The notes under the pieces: model-generated
Database searches by the model: none
The model's input: the letters and a program-made list of their open reading frames with translations, nothing else
Told to the model about the DNA's origin: nothing
Shown: one piece after another, positions 1-10,230 of the stretch
Layout: each line of letters begins with the position of its first letter
How positions within the stretch are numbered: the first letter of the stretch is position 1
Assembly (NCBI RefSeq): GCF_000373765.1
Contig: NZ_KB892388.1
Location: 1-64,000 of the forward strand
Length of the DNA stretch: 64,000 nucleotides
Origin: Legionella shakespearei DSM 23087
GTDB lineage: Bacteria > Pseudomonadota > Gammaproteobacteria > Legionellales > Legionellaceae
Direction of reading: 5' to 3'
Program-made: the position numbers and the translations under genes

Positions 1-246
1 GTCTTTTTGCGCGAAGGATCTCCTGAATGTGGCATGGTGCCAATTTGTAGCCCGTATTAGGCGCCAGCCGTAATACGGGAGGGAAGTGGCAATCAACTCA
101 TTCCCGTATTACGGCTTCGCCTAATACGGGCTACAAAACTGTGCCATTCCCAGATCCACGTCGTCCTGAGCGCGTCTTTTTGCGCGAAGGATCTCCCTGA
201 TTTGGCAGGGTGTGCTACTTCGATCCCGGCTGCAAGCAGACCGGGT
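1..246. repeat. cluster of palindromic repeats upstream of yceD
   Basis: This gene-free stretch is almost entirely repeats. Bases 1-23 are the 3' part of the GAAGGATCTCC repeat (family A), and a full 39-nt copy lies at 158-196. Two hairpins with CCCGTATTA/TAATACGGG arms lie at 51-79 and 103-129. A GATCCCGGCTGCAAGCAG unit (family B) is at 223-246. All recur elsewhere in the window. Short open frames here are repeat-derived and are not called as genes. Confidence 0.85.
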
Positions 247-300
247 ACACGTTCCGCCAGGACTTATTGTATTCCCCACTTTTCGACAAGGCACAATATG

Positions 301-329
301 TTGATAAACAGGGCATTTTGTAGGATAAT
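301..329 (+). promoter_or_regulatory. candidate sigma70 promoter for the yceD-rpmF-plsX-fab run
   Basis: A TTGATA box (301-306) lies 17 bp upstream of GATAAT (324-329). This would place a transcription start about 15-20 nt before the yceD ATG at 353, leaving a very short leader. The boxes fit the consensus spacing, but the call rests on sequence alone. Confidence 0.45.
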
Positions 330-352
330 ATGTTATTTGGGAAGTTTTACAA

Positions 353-781
353 ATGCTACATCTGCAAGAAATGGCCAAGCAAGGCCAGCAAAACCAAACG
401 TTGGTTGTCAGCGATCGTCTCCCGGCTTTTCTTAATGGGCCATGTCATTTGGACGTGAGCTACGCTATTGAAGCTGAAGATGACTTTTACCTGATTCATC
501 TAAGAGTAAAAGGACCATTGTCAGTTGTTTGCCAGCGCTGCGCACAAGAGTTTGCAAATTCCTATGACAATCAGACGACCATAGCAGTATGCCGAAGTGA
601 TGAAAGGGCAGAACAGATATTGGAACAATACGAAAGTGTGGTTTCATCTAACTGGCAGGTAGATCTTATGGAACTTGTTATTGACGAATTACATCTCTAC
701 GCGCCACAATTTCATCCTGAAATTAGTGATTGTGATAGTGAAATAAATCAAATTTTAACTGGGAAAAGTGAAACTTATTGA
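353..781 (+). CDS. yceD: YceD family (DUF177) 23S rRNA accumulation protein
   Basis: The 142-residue protein matches the YceD/DUF177 family, which supports 23S rRNA accumulation and sits next to rpmF in most proteobacteria. Visible hallmarks are a C60-x2-C63 pair in a [10 protein letters not shown] segment, the [19 protein letters not shown] stretch near residues 105-123 (the family's acidic-leucine motif ending in a proline-rich turn), and a late cysteine after HPEISD. The start at 353 is preceded by a candidate promoter. An internal ATG at 371 is an alternative start. The gene is followed directly by rpmF, the conserved order. The C-terminus is short, as usual for this family. Confidence 0.85.
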   Translation: MLHLQEMAKQGQQNQTLVVSDRLPAFLNGPCHLDVSYAIEAEDDFYLIHLRVKGPLSVVCQRCAQEFANSYDNQTTIAVCRSDERAEQILEQYESVVSSNWQVDLMELVIDELHLYAPQFHPEISDCDSEINQILTGKSETY

Positions 782-867
782 TATTTTGTGTAATTAACAC
801 TTGGATTGAAGCCAAAATATCGGTAATATTCCCGCTTTATGAATGCAAATTGTTTAGGAGTAATACA

Positions 868-1065
868 ATGGCCGTACAACAAAATAAAAAATCACGCTCA
901 CGCCGTGATATGCGTCGTTCTCATGATGCGCTGACTTTACCAACTCTTTCTGTTGATCAGACTACCGGTGAAACACACTTGCGTCATCACATGACTGAAG
1001 ATGGTTACTATCGTGGTAGAAAAGTTCTTGATACCGCTAACTCTGCATACGAAGACCAAGAGTAA
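868..1065 (+). CDS. rpmF: 50S ribosomal protein L32
   Basis: The 65-residue basic protein begins [20 protein letters not shown], the standard L32 N-terminus, and has the expected length. The ATG at 868 is chosen over the in-frame upstream codon at 778. It has a good TAGGAG ribosome site (855-860), and the extra upstream residues would be unlike any L32. L32 is a structural component of the large subunit. The gene sits between yceD and plsX, the classical link between ribosome and fatty-acid or phospholipid synthesis genes. The C-terminal zinc-binding cysteines present in some L32 proteins are absent, as is normal in gammaproteobacteria. Confidence 0.95.
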   Translation: MAVQQNKKSRSRRDMRRSHDALTLPTLSVDQTTGETHLRHHMTEDGYYRGRKVLDTANSAYEDQE

Positions 1066-1071
1066 TTATTC

Positions 1072-2100
1072 TTGAATAACATCACCATTGCAGTTGATGC
1101 GATGGGTGGGGATCATGGCTTAAGTGTAGTGATTCCTGCCTGTATTCGTGCAACTAAAAAAAATCCAAATTTAAAGCTGATCCTTGTCGGAGTTCAAGAC
1201 AAGGTGAGCGCTGCTCTAAAGAAGCATGGTGCCTTATCCTCAAAACAGTTTTCCATTGTTCATGCATCTGAGATAGTGGGTATGGATGAATTACCCTCTC
1301 ATGCGTTGCGCAATAAAAAAGATTCTTCCATGCGTGTTGCCATTAACCTTGTTAAGGAAGGCAAAGCACAGGCTTGCGTCAGCGCGGGTAATACGGGTGC
1401 CTTGATGGCTACAGCGCGCTATGTGCTGAAAACACTGCCAGGAATAGACCGACCGGCTATAGTTTCTGAATTACCTACTATTAAAGGTAAAACCTGGGTT
1501 ATTGACCTTGGCGCGAACGTTGATTCATGTGCTGAACATTTATTCCAGTTTGCTGTCATGGGTTCTGCCCTGATTCAGGCGATTGAAAATAAGCCCAAAC
1601 CTAAAATAGCCTTGCTTAACATTGGTGTTGAAGAAATCAAAGGTAATGATCAGGTGAAACGCACTGCTCATATGCTGGCTGAATGTACCGTAATGAATTA
1701 TGTTGGTTACGTTGAAGGGGATCATTTTTACAGCGGTGATGTTGACCTGGTTGTATGCGATGGGTTTGTTGGTAATGTAGCGTTAAAAGCCAGTGAAGGA
1801 TTGGCAAAACTCTTGTTAACAGTCCTTAAAGAATCCTTTAATCAAAACTGGTTAACAAAAATTGCCGGGTTAATCGCGCTTCCTGCGTTAAAGCATTTGA
1901 AAAGCCGTCTGGATCCTTCCCGATACAATGGTGCCAGTATGCTTGGTTTGAATGGTATTGTTATTAAAAGCCATGGTGGGGCTAATGAAGTAGGCTTTGA
2001 ATATGCCATTGGTCAGGCTGTTCTTGAAGTACAAAATAATGTTGTAGATTTGGTACGTGATCAAATAAACGATTTTATAAATCAGGGATTGTTGCTATGA
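1072..2100 (+). CDS. plsX: phosphate acyltransferase PlsX
   Basis: PlsX converts acyl-ACP to acyl-phosphate, the first committed step of phospholipid synthesis in the PlsX/PlsY route. The 342-residue product has the family N-terminus ([10 protein letters not shown], residues 8-17), the internal [10 protein letters not shown] motif and the [10 protein letters not shown] segment near the C-terminus. The start codon is TTG at 1072, seven bases after the rpmF stop, which suggests translational coupling and modest expression. The 3' end overlaps the fabH ATG by 4 bases (ATGA), so the two are co-translated. Length and motifs are normal. Confidence 0.95.
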   Translation: MNNITIAVDAMGGDHGLSVVIPACIRATKKNPNLKLILVGVQDKVSAALKKHGALSSKQFSIVHASEIVGMDELPSHALRNKKDSSMRVAINLVKEGKAQACVSAGNTGALMATARYVLKTLPGIDRPAIVSELPTIKGKTWVIDLGANVDSCAEHLFQFAVMGSALIQAIENKPKPKIALLNIGVEEIKGNDQVKRTAHMLAECTVMNYVGYVEGDHFYSGDVDLVVCDGFVGNVALKASEGLAKLLLTVLKESFNQNWLTKIAGLIALPALKHLKSRLDPSRYNGASMLGLNGIVIKSHGGANEVGFEYAIGQAVLEVQNNVVDLVRDQINDFINQGLLL

Positions 2101-3050
2101 AGAATGCTGTAATTAGTGGCACAGGAAGTTACTCTCCTGAAAGGCAGGTTACTAATGCTGATTTGACGACAACATTAGATACTGATGATGAATGGATAGT
2201 GACCAGAACAGGGATAAGCAGCCGAAGTGTTGCCGAACCCCATGAAACTACTTCGTATATGGCCGCCAAGGCAGCTCAAGGTGCTTTAGAGTCCTCTGGC
2301 CTGGTTGCAGATGACATTGATTTAATCCTGGTGGCTACGTGCACACCAGATCATTTTTTCCCCAGCGTTGCCTGCCATGTGCAGCACCATTTAAAAATTA
2401 AAAAACCTATCCCGGCTTTTGATATAAGTGCTGCATGCAGTGGTTTTGTCTATGCCATGGATATTGCAAAGCAGTATATTGCGTCAGGTACTGCACAACA
2501 CATTCTGGTAATTGGCAGCGAAACGATGTCGAAAGCTGTAGACTGGACTGACAGATCCGTATGTATATTATTTGGCGATGGTGCCGGCGCAGTTGTATTA
2601 AGTGCCAGTGACCGACAAGGTGTAATGGGCAGTGTGCTGCATTCGTCCTTTGACTCAGATAAATTATTAAGCCTGCCAAACGCTACCTTTGACGAAAAAC
2701 GTGGAACAATTGGTATGCGTGGTAATGAAGTCTTTAAACTTGCCGTAAATATTATGGGTGATGTCGTTGACGAAGTGCTTGAGTTAAGCAAATTAAAAAA
2801 ATCAGACATCGATTGGCTTATTCCCCATCAGGCAAACATACGTATTATTCAAGCTATAGCAAAAAAATTATCTCTTCCTATGTCACAAGTCATAGTAACC
2901 ATTGGTAATCAAGGCAACACATCTGCCGCATCGATACCTTTAGCTCTGGATTATTCAATTAAAAACAATCACATCAAGCGTGATGAATTGATATTAATTG
3001 AATCATTTGGTGGTGGTATGACCTGGGGCGCAATGGTCATCCGTTACTAA
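2097..3050 (+). CDS. fabH: 3-oxoacyl-ACP synthase III (KAS III)
   Basis: FabH starts fatty-acid elongation by condensing acetyl-CoA with malonyl-ACP. The 317-residue protein shows the thiolase-fold catalytic triad: Cys114 in DISAACSGF, His244 in IPHQANIRI and Asn274 in [10 protein letters not shown]. Its C-terminus, [12 protein letters not shown], is typical of the family. It overlaps plsX by 4 bases and is followed 27 bases later by fabD, so it is an internal gene of the fab operon. Nothing unusual is seen. Confidence 0.96.
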   Translation: MKNAVISGTGSYSPERQVTNADLTTTLDTDDEWIVTRTGISSRSVAEPHETTSYMAAKAAQGALESSGLVADDIDLILVATCTPDHFFPSVACHVQHHLKIKKPIPAFDISAACSGFVYAMDIAKQYIASGTAQHILVIGSETMSKAVDWTDRSVCILFGDGAGAVVLSASDRQGVMGSVLHSSFDSDKLLSLPNATFDEKRGTIGMRGNEVFKLAVNIMGDVVDEVLELSKLKKSDIDWLIPHQANIRIIQAIAKKLSLPMSQVIVTIGNQGNTSAASIPLALDYSIKNNHIKRDELILIESFGGGMTWGAMVIRY

Positions 3051-3077
3051 TTATTAATTTAAAGGTCTGATTCTATT

Positions 3078-4025
3078 ATGATTAACACAGCATTTGTATT
3101 TCCTGGACAAGGATCTCAATCTATAGGAATGTTGTCCGACTTTTTGCCACAATATTCCATTGTGAGTGATGTATTTCATAATGCTTCTGAAGCTGTAGGT
3201 TATGATCTTTGGAATCTGACTCAAAACGGTCCTGAAGAAAAACTAAACCAGACTGAACATACTCAGGTTGCAATGTTAACCGCTGATGTGGCTGTCTATC
3301 AATTAATGCGCCAATTAGGGATACCTGCTCCCAGATTGATGGCTGGCCATAGTTTGGGTGAATATGCTGCTTTGGTTTGCGCGAACTCATTGACTTTGGC
3401 TGATGCTGCCCGTCTGGTAGCACGCAGAGGACAAGTCATGCAAAATGCCATACCGCTCGGTGTGGGAGCTATGGCGGCTGTAGTTGGCCTGACTGATGAG
3501 CAAGTAGATGATTTATGTCAACAGGCCAGTGGTGCAGACAGTAAAGTTACTCCTGCAAATTACAATGCAATAGGACAGGTTGTTGTTGCTGGTCATACAG
3601 CAGCAGTCGAGCGATTAATTCATCTTGCTGACGAAGCAGGAGCTCGATTGGCGAAAGTAATTCCAGTGAGTGTGCCATGTCACTGCCCGCTTTTATCTGA
3701 CGCAGCCGAAATATTTGCAGCGGACCTGGCTGCTATTGATTTTAAAAAGCCAAGTGTAGATGTTGTATCTAACGTTGATTTAAATATTTATCAATCAGCC
3801 GATCAAATCAGAACAAAATTAAAAGAGCAACTATACAGCCCTGTTCGATGGGTAGAGACTATCCAATTATTCAAGAACAATGGCGTGGATCTCGTTGTTG
3901 AATCAGGACCAGGTAAAGTTCTGGGTGGATTGATAAAACGAATAGACAGAAGTTTAAATACGATCAGTGTTTATGACACAATCAGTCTTGATCAGGTCGT
4001 AGAACAGCTCCATATTCCAGCTTGA
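3078..4025 (+). CDS. fabD: malonyl-CoA:ACP transacylase
   Basis: FabD loads malonate onto acyl carrier protein. The 315-residue protein begins with the FPGQGSQ motif (residues 8-14), carries the nucleophile Ser92 in GHSLGEYAAL, the substrate arginine R117 in ARRGQVMQ and the catalytic His202 in VPCHCPLL. These are the expected residues of the family. Its place between fabH and fabG is the conserved operon order. The GESGPGKVL-like C-terminal segment (VESGPGKVLGGLIKR) is intact, so it should be active. Confidence 0.96.
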   Translation: MINTAFVFPGQGSQSIGMLSDFLPQYSIVSDVFHNASEAVGYDLWNLTQNGPEEKLNQTEHTQVAMLTADVAVYQLMRQLGIPAPRLMAGHSLGEYAALVCANSLTLADAARLVARRGQVMQNAIPLGVGAMAAVVGLTDEQVDDLCQQASGADSKVTPANYNAIGQVVVAGHTAAVERLIHLADEAGARLAKVIPVSVPCHCPLLSDAAEIFAADLAAIDFKKPSVDVVSNVDLNIYQSADQIRTKLKEQLYSPVRWVETIQLFKNNGVDLVVESGPGKVLGGLIKRIDRSLNTISVYDTISLDQVVEQLHIPA

Positions 4026-4038
4026 GAGGAAGTGTTTC

Positions 4039-4785
4039 ATGATTACTTTAGAAGGTAAAATAGCTTTAGTTACTGGTGCCAGTCGCGGAATTGGGCATGC
4101 CATTGCGTTGAAAATGGCAAAGCAGGGGGCTTTTGTTTTCGGTACGTCAACAACGGAACAAGGTGCCGCTGCCATTGATGCTGCTTTCGAAAAAGAGAAA
4201 TTAGCTGGGAAGGGAATTGTTCTTGATGTAACCAATGGAGAACAAGTCGAACACTTGATGTCCACTTTGTCTGATAATGATCAAAGTCCATCTATACTTG
4301 TAAATAACGCAGGAATTACGGCGGATAATTTATTATTGCGTATGGATGATGAAGAATGGTACAAAGTAATAGAAACGAATTTGAATTCTATTTATAGAAT
4401 GTCCAAAGCGTGCTTAAAACCTATGTTTCGGGCGCGTTGGGGACGAATAATTTCTGTAGGTTCAGTTGTAGGTGCAAGTGGCAATTCGGGTCAGGTTAAC
4501 TATACGGCTGCAAAAGCGGGGGTTGTAGGCTTCTCTAAGTCTTTAGCTCAGGAAATTGGCAGTAGAGGTATTACTGTTAATGTTGTTGCTCCTGGTTTTA
4601 TAGATACAGATATGACTACTGCTTTGCCTGATATGGTTAAAGACGAAATGTTAAAAAGAATTCCAATGCGCAAACTGGGACAAGCAGAAGATGTAGCCGA
4701 TGCTGTTGTTTTTTTAGCATCAGACAGTGCTAAATATATTACAGGTGAAACAATTCATGTCAATGGTGGCATGTATATGAGTTAA
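4039..4785 (+). CDS. fabG: 3-oxoacyl-ACP reductase
   Basis: FabG is the NADPH-dependent reductase of the elongation cycle. The 248-residue short-chain dehydrogenase has the cofactor motif TGASRGIG (residues 12-19), NNAG (89-92) and the catalytic Ser142, Tyr155 and Lys159 (YTAAK). The C-terminal ITGETIHVNGGMYM is characteristic of FabG rather than of other SDRs. It has a GAGAGGAAG ribosome site and lies 13 bases after fabD, upstream of acpP, in the conserved cluster. Confidence 0.96.
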   Translation: MITLEGKIALVTGASRGIGHAIALKMAKQGAFVFGTSTTEQGAAAIDAAFEKEKLAGKGIVLDVTNGEQVEHLMSTLSDNDQSPSILVNNAGITADNLLLRMDDEEWYKVIETNLNSIYRMSKACLKPMFRARWGRIISVGSVVGASGNSGQVNYTAAKAGVVGFSKSLAQEIGSRGITVNVVAPGFIDTDMTTALPDMVKDEMLKRIPMRKLGQAEDVADAVVFLASDSAKYITGETIHVNGGMYMS

Positions 4786-4871
4786 ATGCACTTGCGTTAT
4801 CTGTATAATTGAATAAACTAGCCGTCAGTATTTTAAATTATTTCTATCAACCGAAAGAGGAAAATCAAAAT

Positions 4872-5120
4872 ATGAGTACAGTTGAAGACCGTGTACGTAA
4901 AATTGTTGTTGAACAATTGGGTGTTAAAGAAGAAGAATTAAAAAATGATGCGTCATTTGTTGATGACTTAGGCGCTGATTCTCTTGATACTGTAGAGTTG
5001 GTTATGGCTCTTGAAGAAGAATTTGAAACTGAAATTCCTGATGAGAAAGCTGAAAAAATTACTACAATTCAAGAAGCTATTGATTACATCGAATCTAATT
5101 TAAATAAAGAAGAAGCATAA
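4872..5120 (+). CDS. acpP: acyl carrier protein
   Basis: The 82-residue acidic protein is a typical acyl carrier protein, the phosphopantetheine carrier of fatty-acid synthesis. The modification serine is Ser37 in GADSLD. The ATG at 4872 is chosen over an in-frame upstream start at 4809. It follows a GAAAGAGGA ribosome site, and [12 protein letters not shown] is the usual ACP N-terminus. The 86-base gap after fabG and the 147-base gap before fabF leave room for extra promoters, which suits a protein needed in large amounts. Confidence 0.96.
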   Translation: MSTVEDRVRKIVVEQLGVKEEELKNDASFVDDLGADSLDTVELVMALEEEFETEIPDEKAEKITTIQEAIDYIESNLNKEEA

Positions 5121-5137
5121 TAGCTCTCCCGTTAATA

Positions 5138-5220
5138 CGTCATCTTGAATGTAGCGTGAATATCTTACAGAGGCTGTATAATTAGTCAGAAGATATCGCA
5201 GATACATGCAGGATGACGGA
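5138..5220. repeat. imperfect hairpin between acpP and fabF
   Basis: The gap holds an inverted pair: CGTCATCTTGAATGTA near 5138 and TACATGCAGGATGACG ending at 5220. The arms are imperfect and lie about 50 bases apart. A similar CATCTTGAATGTA string occurs at 11723. The hairpin could lower readthrough from acpP into fabF, but there is no T-tract, so it is not called a terminator. Confidence 0.5.
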
Positions 5221-5267
5221 AGGGTGAGAAGTGACGAGGAAACCTGTTCTTTTTCGAGGAGCTTTCA

Positions 5268-6506
5268 TTGAACAAGCGGCGTGTAGTGGTTACCGGTATG
5301 GGGATGCTTACTCCAGTCGGACTTAATGTCCAGGAAACTTGGCAAAATATTTTGGATGGGGTTAGTGGTGTTGGTAGTGTGGATGATTTTGACACTACAG
5401 AATACAGCACCAGGATCTGGGCCAAGGTCAAGAATTTTAATGTTGAGAACTACGTACCGATTAAAGACGCTCGTAAAATGGATATGTTTACTCAATACGG
5501 TATTGCTGCTGCAGAAGAAGCAATAATCGATTCAGATTTGAGCATTGACGAAGCTCTATCACGTCGTACTGGCGTGGCAGTGGGGGCTGGAATCGGTGGT
5601 ATTCAGACAATAACCAGCAATCAGGACAAGCTGGTATCTGGCGGTCCACGTAAAGTGTCCCCGTTTTTTATACCCGCAGGCATAATTAATATGGTTGCTG
5701 GTCAGATTTCTATTAGACACAATCTTAAAGGCCCCAATATTTCTGTTGTGACAGCCTGTACTACTGGTACGCACAATATTGGACTTGCCGGGCGCATGAT
5801 TGCTTATGGTGATGCTGATGTAATGGTTTGCGGCGGATCGGAAATGACAACGACCCCATTATGTCTGGCAGGCTTTTCTGCAGTACGTTCTTTATCCAAG
5901 CGCAACGATGAACCAACGAAGGCATCGAGACCTTGGGATAAGGACAGAGATGGTTTTGTTATGGGTGAAGGTGCTGGTATTCTTGTTTTGGAAGAATATG
6001 AGCATGCGAAAGCGCGTGGCGCTAAAATTTATGCTGAACTGGTTGGTTTTGGCATGTCAGGTGATGCGTATCACATTACTGCACCAGATGAAGATGCTGA
6101 TGGTGCTGCACGTGCCATGGAGGCCGCTGTTCATGATGCGGGTATTGAGCCGCATCAGGTTGATTACATTAATGCGCATGGTACTTCAACTTATCTGAAC
6201 GATATGAATGAAACAAAAGCGATTAAACGCGTTTTTCAGCAGCATGCCTATGATTTGGCAGTGAGCTCTACAAAGTCTATGACCGGACATTTATTAGGAG
6301 CTGCCGGTGCTGTTGAAGCGATAATAAGTATTTTGGCTATAAGAGATCAAATCGCTCCACCAACTATTAACCTTGATAATCCGGATGAGGGTTGTGATTT
6401 GAATTATGTTGCCCATACTCCCCAAAAGAGAACAATTAATTACGTATTAAGTAATTCTCTGGGCTTTGGTGGAACTAACGGTAGCCTGGTATTTAAGCGA
6501 ATTTAA
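5268..6506 (+). CDS. fabF: 3-oxoacyl-ACP synthase II (KAS II)
   Basis: FabF performs condensation steps of elongation, including the temperature-sensitive 16:1 to 18:1 step in enterics. The 412-residue protein has the KAS triad Cys164 ([10 protein letters not shown]), His304 ([11 protein letters not shown]) and His341 ([14 protein letters not shown]). The start is TTG at 5268 behind a CGAGGAG ribosome site. [13 protein letters not shown] is the standard N-terminus. mltG follows 5 bases after the stop. In E. coli pabC lies between fabF and mltG; it is absent here. Confidence 0.96.
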   Translation: MNKRRVVVTGMGMLTPVGLNVQETWQNILDGVSGVGSVDDFDTTEYSTRIWAKVKNFNVENYVPIKDARKMDMFTQYGIAAAEEAIIDSDLSIDEALSRRTGVAVGAGIGGIQTITSNQDKLVSGGPRKVSPFFIPAGIINMVAGQISIRHNLKGPNISVVTACTTGTHNIGLAGRMIAYGDADVMVCGGSEMTTTPLCLAGFSAVRSLSKRNDEPTKASRPWDKDRDGFVMGEGAGILVLEEYEHAKARGAKIYAELVGFGMSGDAYHITAPDEDADGAARAMEAAVHDAGIEPHQVDYINAHGTSTYLNDMNETKAIKRVFQQHAYDLAVSSTKSMTGHLLGAAGAVEAIISILAIRDQIAPPTINLDNPDEGCDLNYVAHTPQKRTINYVLSNSLGFGGTNGSLVFKRI

Positions 6507-6511
6507 CTAGA

Positions 6512-7510
6512 ATGCACTCTTCAAGACATAAAAAACTGTTACTTTCTATTTTAATACTGTTTTTTATGTCTTTTCTTATTGTGGGATTGAGTGTGTATAG
6601 CCTGGTAAAGGCTCCTTTAATTCCAACAGGAAATCAACCGCAGATTATTAGTCTGGATCGTTCTGCTTCGGCTTATCAGTTCGTTCATTTATTAAAAGCT
6701 AGAAAATTAATTAATTCAACACGGCTTTTACTTTTGATCATTCGTTTTGAAGGATTGTCACAGAAATTAAAAGCAGGTGTTTATGAGATTAATCCTGGTG
6801 AAAGTGCTTTGCAATTGCTGCACAGAGTCGCTACAGGCGATGTAATCACACAAAATTTTATCATTATCGAAGGGACTACACAGCAAAAAATAACTCAGGA
6901 TCTGATCAAGACAAATTATTTAAGTTATAGTCCGGATGACTGGTCTGCTATTAAAGCTCAATACCCCAGTGCAGAAGGATTACTACTCGCCGATACCTAT
7001 CAATTTCATGGTGGAAGCAGCAGTAAAAGCCTTTTAGAGCAGGCAAATAAAAATTTAATGGCTTATCTGAATACCAGTTGGGCTAACAGGGCGCCTAATC
7101 TGCCTTATCGTAATCCTTATGAACTGCTGATTGCGGCATCAATAATAGAGAAAGAAACGGCTATAGCGCAGGAGCGGAAACTGATTTCCGGTGTTGTGGT
7201 TAATCGGTTAAAGAAAGGTATGCCGCTGCAAATGGATCCTACGGTGATTTATGCGTTGGGCAATTCCTACAAAGGAAAATTATCTCATAATGACATGTTG
7301 ATTAACTCTCCTTATAACTCTTACATACACAGAGGATTACCCCCTACACCTATTGCTATGGTTGGAAAAGAGGCTATAGACGCGGCGGCTCATCCACAAT
7401 TATCCAATTATTTATATTTTGTGGCCAAGGGAGATGGGTCGCATCAGTTTTCAGAAACTTACGAGCAACAAAGAAAAGCGATCAATCAATATCAAAGAAA
7501 GGATTCCTAA
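6512..7510 (+). CDS. mltG: endolytic murein transglycosylase MltG (YceG)
   Basis: MltG cuts nascent glycan strands at the inner membrane and is thought to terminate their growth. The 332-residue protein has one N-terminal membrane segment (about residues 9-32), a LysM-like region and the YceG catalytic domain with the key glutamate Glu213 in ASIIEKETA. The substrate motif [12 protein letters not shown] (239-250) follows. The stop codon shares its last A with the tmk ATG (TAATG), so the two genes are translationally coupled, as in many gammaproteobacteria. Confidence 0.93.
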   Translation: MHSSRHKKLLLSILILFFMSFLIVGLSVYSLVKAPLIPTGNQPQIISLDRSASAYQFVHLLKARKLINSTRLLLLIIRFEGLSQKLKAGVYEINPGESALQLLHRVATGDVITQNFIIIEGTTQQKITQDLIKTNYLSYSPDDWSAIKAQYPSAEGLLLADTYQFHGGSSSKSLLEQANKNLMAYLNTSWANRAPNLPYRNPYELLIAASIIEKETAIAQERKLISGVVVNRLKKGMPLQMDPTVIYALGNSYKGKLSHNDMLINSPYNSYIHRGLPPTPIAMVGKEAIDAAAHPQLSNYLYFVAKGDGSHQFSETYEQQRKAINQYQRKDS

Positions 7511-8142
7511 TGTCAGCAGGGAAGTTAATAGTAATTGAAGGATTGGAAGGGGCTGGAAAATCCACTGCTGTGCATACCCTGATGACGCTCCTGGAACAAC
7601 GTGCTATTCCTCACATCACCGTCCGAGAACCGGGCGGCACAGCTATTGGCGAACTGTTGCGATCTATAATTAAAAATCCTGATTATAGCGGCATTATAGA
7701 AGATAAAACGGAACTGTTATTGCTGTATGCTGCACGCATGCAATTGCTTGCAGAAGTGATTAAGCCGGCGTTAAAGCGCGGTGAATGGGTTATTGCTGAT
7801 CGGTTTGAATTATCTACACTGGCTTATCAAGGTGGAGGCAGAGGGATTGACTTGTCCATGATAAATCATTTGTCTTCCTTTTGTTTGGATGGATTTAAGC
7901 CTGATCTTACCCTGTTTTTAGATATTACACCTGAGTCAGGCATGCAAAGGGCGTTGTTGCGAGGCAAGCTGGATAGAATAGAACAACAATCCATTGATTT
8001 TTTCCATCGTGTCTATGAGACTTATATGAGTTATATTGATGAGCATTCAGATGTTGTTAAAATCAATGCTACTCAACCCTTGGACGAAGTACAAAAGGAT
8101 ATTCAAAATACTGTTATAGCATTTATTGAGAGTAAGCGATGA
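7510..8142 (+). CDS. tmk: thymidylate kinase
   Basis: Tmk phosphorylates dTMP to dTDP. The 210-residue protein has the P-loop GLEGAGKST (residues 11-19), the [11 protein letters not shown] substrate loop and the [16 protein letters not shown] segment that binds dTMP. Length is normal. It overlaps mltG by one base and holB by 4 bases (ATGA), giving the conserved mltG-tmk-holB order. Confidence 0.96.
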   Translation: MSAGKLIVIEGLEGAGKSTAVHTLMTLLEQRAIPHITVREPGGTAIGELLRSIIKNPDYSGIIEDKTELLLLYAARMQLLAEVIKPALKRGEWVIADRFELSTLAYQGGGRGIDLSMINHLSSFCLDGFKPDLTLFLDITPESGMQRALLRGKLDRIEQQSIDFFHRVYETYMSYIDEHSDVVKINATQPLDEVQKDIQNTVIAFIESKR

Positions 8143-9038
8143 ACCATATAGAGCAGTGGAAAAAAATTCAAACTGCTGCAACTCATCAGCGCATCCCTCA
8201 GGCTATGCTTTTTGTTGGTCCTTTGCATTGTGCCCTTGCGGATTTCGCTATCCGTATCATGCAACTTCTTCATTGTAAAATAAACTCTCAAGAACCTTGT
8301 CTGGCATGTCTTGACTGTACAATGGTTCAAAATTCCGAGCATCCGGATGTACTATGGGTTAAGCCTGAAAAAGCGGGTAGTGCAATTAAAATTGATCAGG
8401 TCAGAGAATTGCAGAATTCTGCTTTTTTAACGCCACAGCGTGCGCAACATCGGATAATCGTTTTAGAAGCAGCTGACAAGATGAATACCGCCTCTGCTAA
8501 TGCGCTATTAAAAATTTTGGAAGAACCGGCTGACCATACCGTATTTATTTTGATTGCCCAGCAATTATCTACGGTATTACCAACCATATTAAGTCGTTGC
8601 CAAATCCTTACTTTTTCTTCTCCTGATGATGCCAGAGAAAATAATTTGCTGGCGTTGGGCGATAAATATCCTGAAGAATCGGAGCGCTCTGCAATCGTGA
8701 AGCAATCGGAAGTGATTTTAGAAGGATTAATTGCCCTGATAGAACAGAGAGAGCATCCTTGCATCCTGGCTGCCCAATGGTCTCAATATGAGCTTGGTAC
8801 TCTGCTTTGGTTTTTATATTTGGTTTATTCGCAATTACAATACATGCATTTTACTGCAACAGCCAGTTCCGGGCCTGCAATCAAGCAATTACAGAGGTTA
8901 TTGGCGCTATCAAATCCTATATTGATTTTTTCTCAAATTGATAAAATAAATACATTATTAAAAAAATTAAGCCATAATATGAATATAAATCATACTTTGG
9001 TTCTTGAGGATCTTCTGTTTTCTCTGATTTCAAAGTAA
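8139..9038 (+). CDS. holB: DNA polymerase III delta' subunit
   Basis: Delta' is the stator of the clamp loader that places the beta clamp on DNA. The 299-residue protein lacks a Walker A motif ([11 protein letters not shown] where active AAA+ subunits have GxxGxGK), as expected for delta'. It keeps a zinc-type cysteine cluster (C46, C54, C57, C60), the LLKILEEP box and the SRC motif at 152-154, which acts as an arginine finger. It overlaps tmk by 4 bases and precedes pilZ, the usual arrangement. Confidence 0.92.
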   Translation: MNHIEQWKKIQTAATHQRIPQAMLFVGPLHCALADFAIRIMQLLHCKINSQEPCLACLDCTMVQNSEHPDVLWVKPEKAGSAIKIDQVRELQNSAFLTPQRAQHRIIVLEAADKMNTASANALLKILEEPADHTVFILIAQQLSTVLPTILSRCQILTFSSPDDARENNLLALGDKYPEESERSAIVKQSEVILEGLIALIEQREHPCILAAQWSQYELGTLLWFLYLVYSQLQYMHFTATASSGPAIKQLQRLLALSNPILIFSQIDKINTLLKKLSHNMNINHTLVLEDLLFSLISK

Positions 9039-9091
9039 ATGTAACAGGACGTTATATTGCCAATAATCAGACTTTTGAAACTGGAGGGTTT

Positions 9092-9433
9092 ATGACTGAA
9101 AAAGCTCAACTTATAAACTGTTCCTTTACCAGTGAAGCTTCTTTGTATTTAGCCTACATGCCCTTTGTTAAAGGTGGTGGCCTGTTCATTCGTTCCAATC
9201 ATATCTATCCTTTGGGCGAATCAGTGGAATTATCCGTAAAATTAATTAATGAGCACGAACCCTATTTGGTTCAAGGTACTGTGGTATGGATTACTCCCAA
9301 GGGGGCTCAAGGAAATAAACCTCCCGGAATAGGCGTGCAATTTATAGGTGATAACAGCCGTTATTTATGTAATAAAATAGAAACTTACCTGGCAGGAATG
9401 TTAAAATCCTCACAATTGACAGATACAATATAA
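9092..9433 (+). CDS. pilZ: PilZ-domain type IV pilus protein
   Basis: The 113-residue single-domain protein resembles the founding PilZ subfamily, found between holB and tatD in pseudomonads and Legionella and needed for type IV pilus assembly. These proteins generally do not bind cyclic-di-GMP. In keeping with that, no RxxxR motif is visible at the N-terminus, while the domain core (VVWITPKGAQGNKPPGIGVQF) is conserved. A strong GGAGG ribosome site precedes the ATG. Type IV pili in Legionella serve adhesion, twitching and DNA uptake. Confidence 0.85.
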   Translation: MTEKAQLINCSFTSEASLYLAYMPFVKGGGLFIRSNHIYPLGESVELSVKLINEHEPYLVQGTVVWITPKGAQGNKPPGIGVQFIGDNSRYLCNKIETYLAGMLKSSQLTDTI

Positions 9434-9444
9434 GAAGGATAAAC

Positions 9445-10230
9445 ATGTTAGTTGATTCACATTGCCACTTGAACTTTATAGATTTGACAGAGTTTAATAA
9501 TGATCTTTCTCAGCTGATGGCAAGGGCCAAAGAAAACGATGTTCAGCATTTCCTGAGTGTTTGTGTGGAGTTAAGTGACTATCCTGAACTGGAACGTCTG
9601 GCGGCATTGTACCCTAATATAAATATATCGGTTGGTGTGCATCCTAATAATGAAATGGATGAGCCTGTAACTGCGAAAATGCTTTGTGATTTAGCTGCAA
9701 ATCCCGCCTGTATCGCTATTGGTGAGACCGGGCTTGATTACTACCGCACACTGACCGATGAAGCCCAGGACGTTCAGCGAGCACAGTTCCGGGAACATAT
9801 AAAAGCGTCAATCATCACTAAAAAGCCTCTGATTATTCATACCCGTCAGGCAGCAGAAGATACTTTAAAACTTATGGCTGAAGAGAATGCTCAGGAAATT
9901 GGCGGTGTGATGCACTGCTTCGCTGAAGATCTGGATATAGCGCGCAGGGCTATAGAGCTTAATTTTTATATTTCATTTTCAGGAATTGTAACCTTTAAAA
10001 ATGCTGTTGCATTGCAAGAGGTTGCAAGAAAAATTCCCTTGGATAGGATGCTGATTGAAACGGATTCACCGTATCTGGCTCCTGTACCTCATCGAGGTAA
10101 GCAAAATCATCCGGCTCTGGTAAAGCATGTCGCTGAAGCTATAGCAGAATTGCGGGGCATGGATTATAAAGACATTGCAAAGATTACTACCGACAATTTC
10201 TACAATTGCTTCAAACTGACAAGAAATTAA
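9445..10230 (+). CDS. tatD: TatD family metal-dependent deoxyribonuclease
   Basis: The 261-residue TIM-barrel protein belongs to the TatD/YcfH family of metal-dependent 3'-5' DNases. Metal ligands are visible: D4-S-H6-C-H8 at the N-terminus, the glutamate of GETGLDYYR, His in IIHTRQA, His in MHCFAED and Asp in ETDSPYLAPVPHRG. It follows pilZ by 11 bases with an AGAAGGA ribosome site and ends the operon that started at yceD. In this gene position the member is usually called YcfH. Substrate detail among TatD paralogues cannot be settled here. Confidence 0.88.
   Translation: MLVDSHCHLNFIDLTEFNNDLSQLMARAKENDVQHFLSVCVELSDYPELERLAALYPNINISVGVHPNNEMDEPVTAKMLCDLAANPACIAIGETGLDYYRTLTDEAQDVQRAQFREHIKASIITKKPLIIHTRQAAEDTLKLMAEENAQEIGGVMHCFAEDLDIARRAIELNFYISFSGIVTFKNAVALQEVARKIPLDRMLIETDSPYLAPVPHRGKQNHPALVKHVAEAIAELRGMDYKDIAKITTDNFYNCFKLTRN

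Noticed and set aside
121..435. Two short open frames on opposite strands before yceD
   Set aside because: They consist mostly of family A, B and B2 repeats and are cysteine- and arginine-rich without any known domain.
4809..4871. N-terminal extension of acpP
   Set aside because: Acyl carrier proteins start at the internal ATG with its own ribosome site. The upstream residues are unlike the family.
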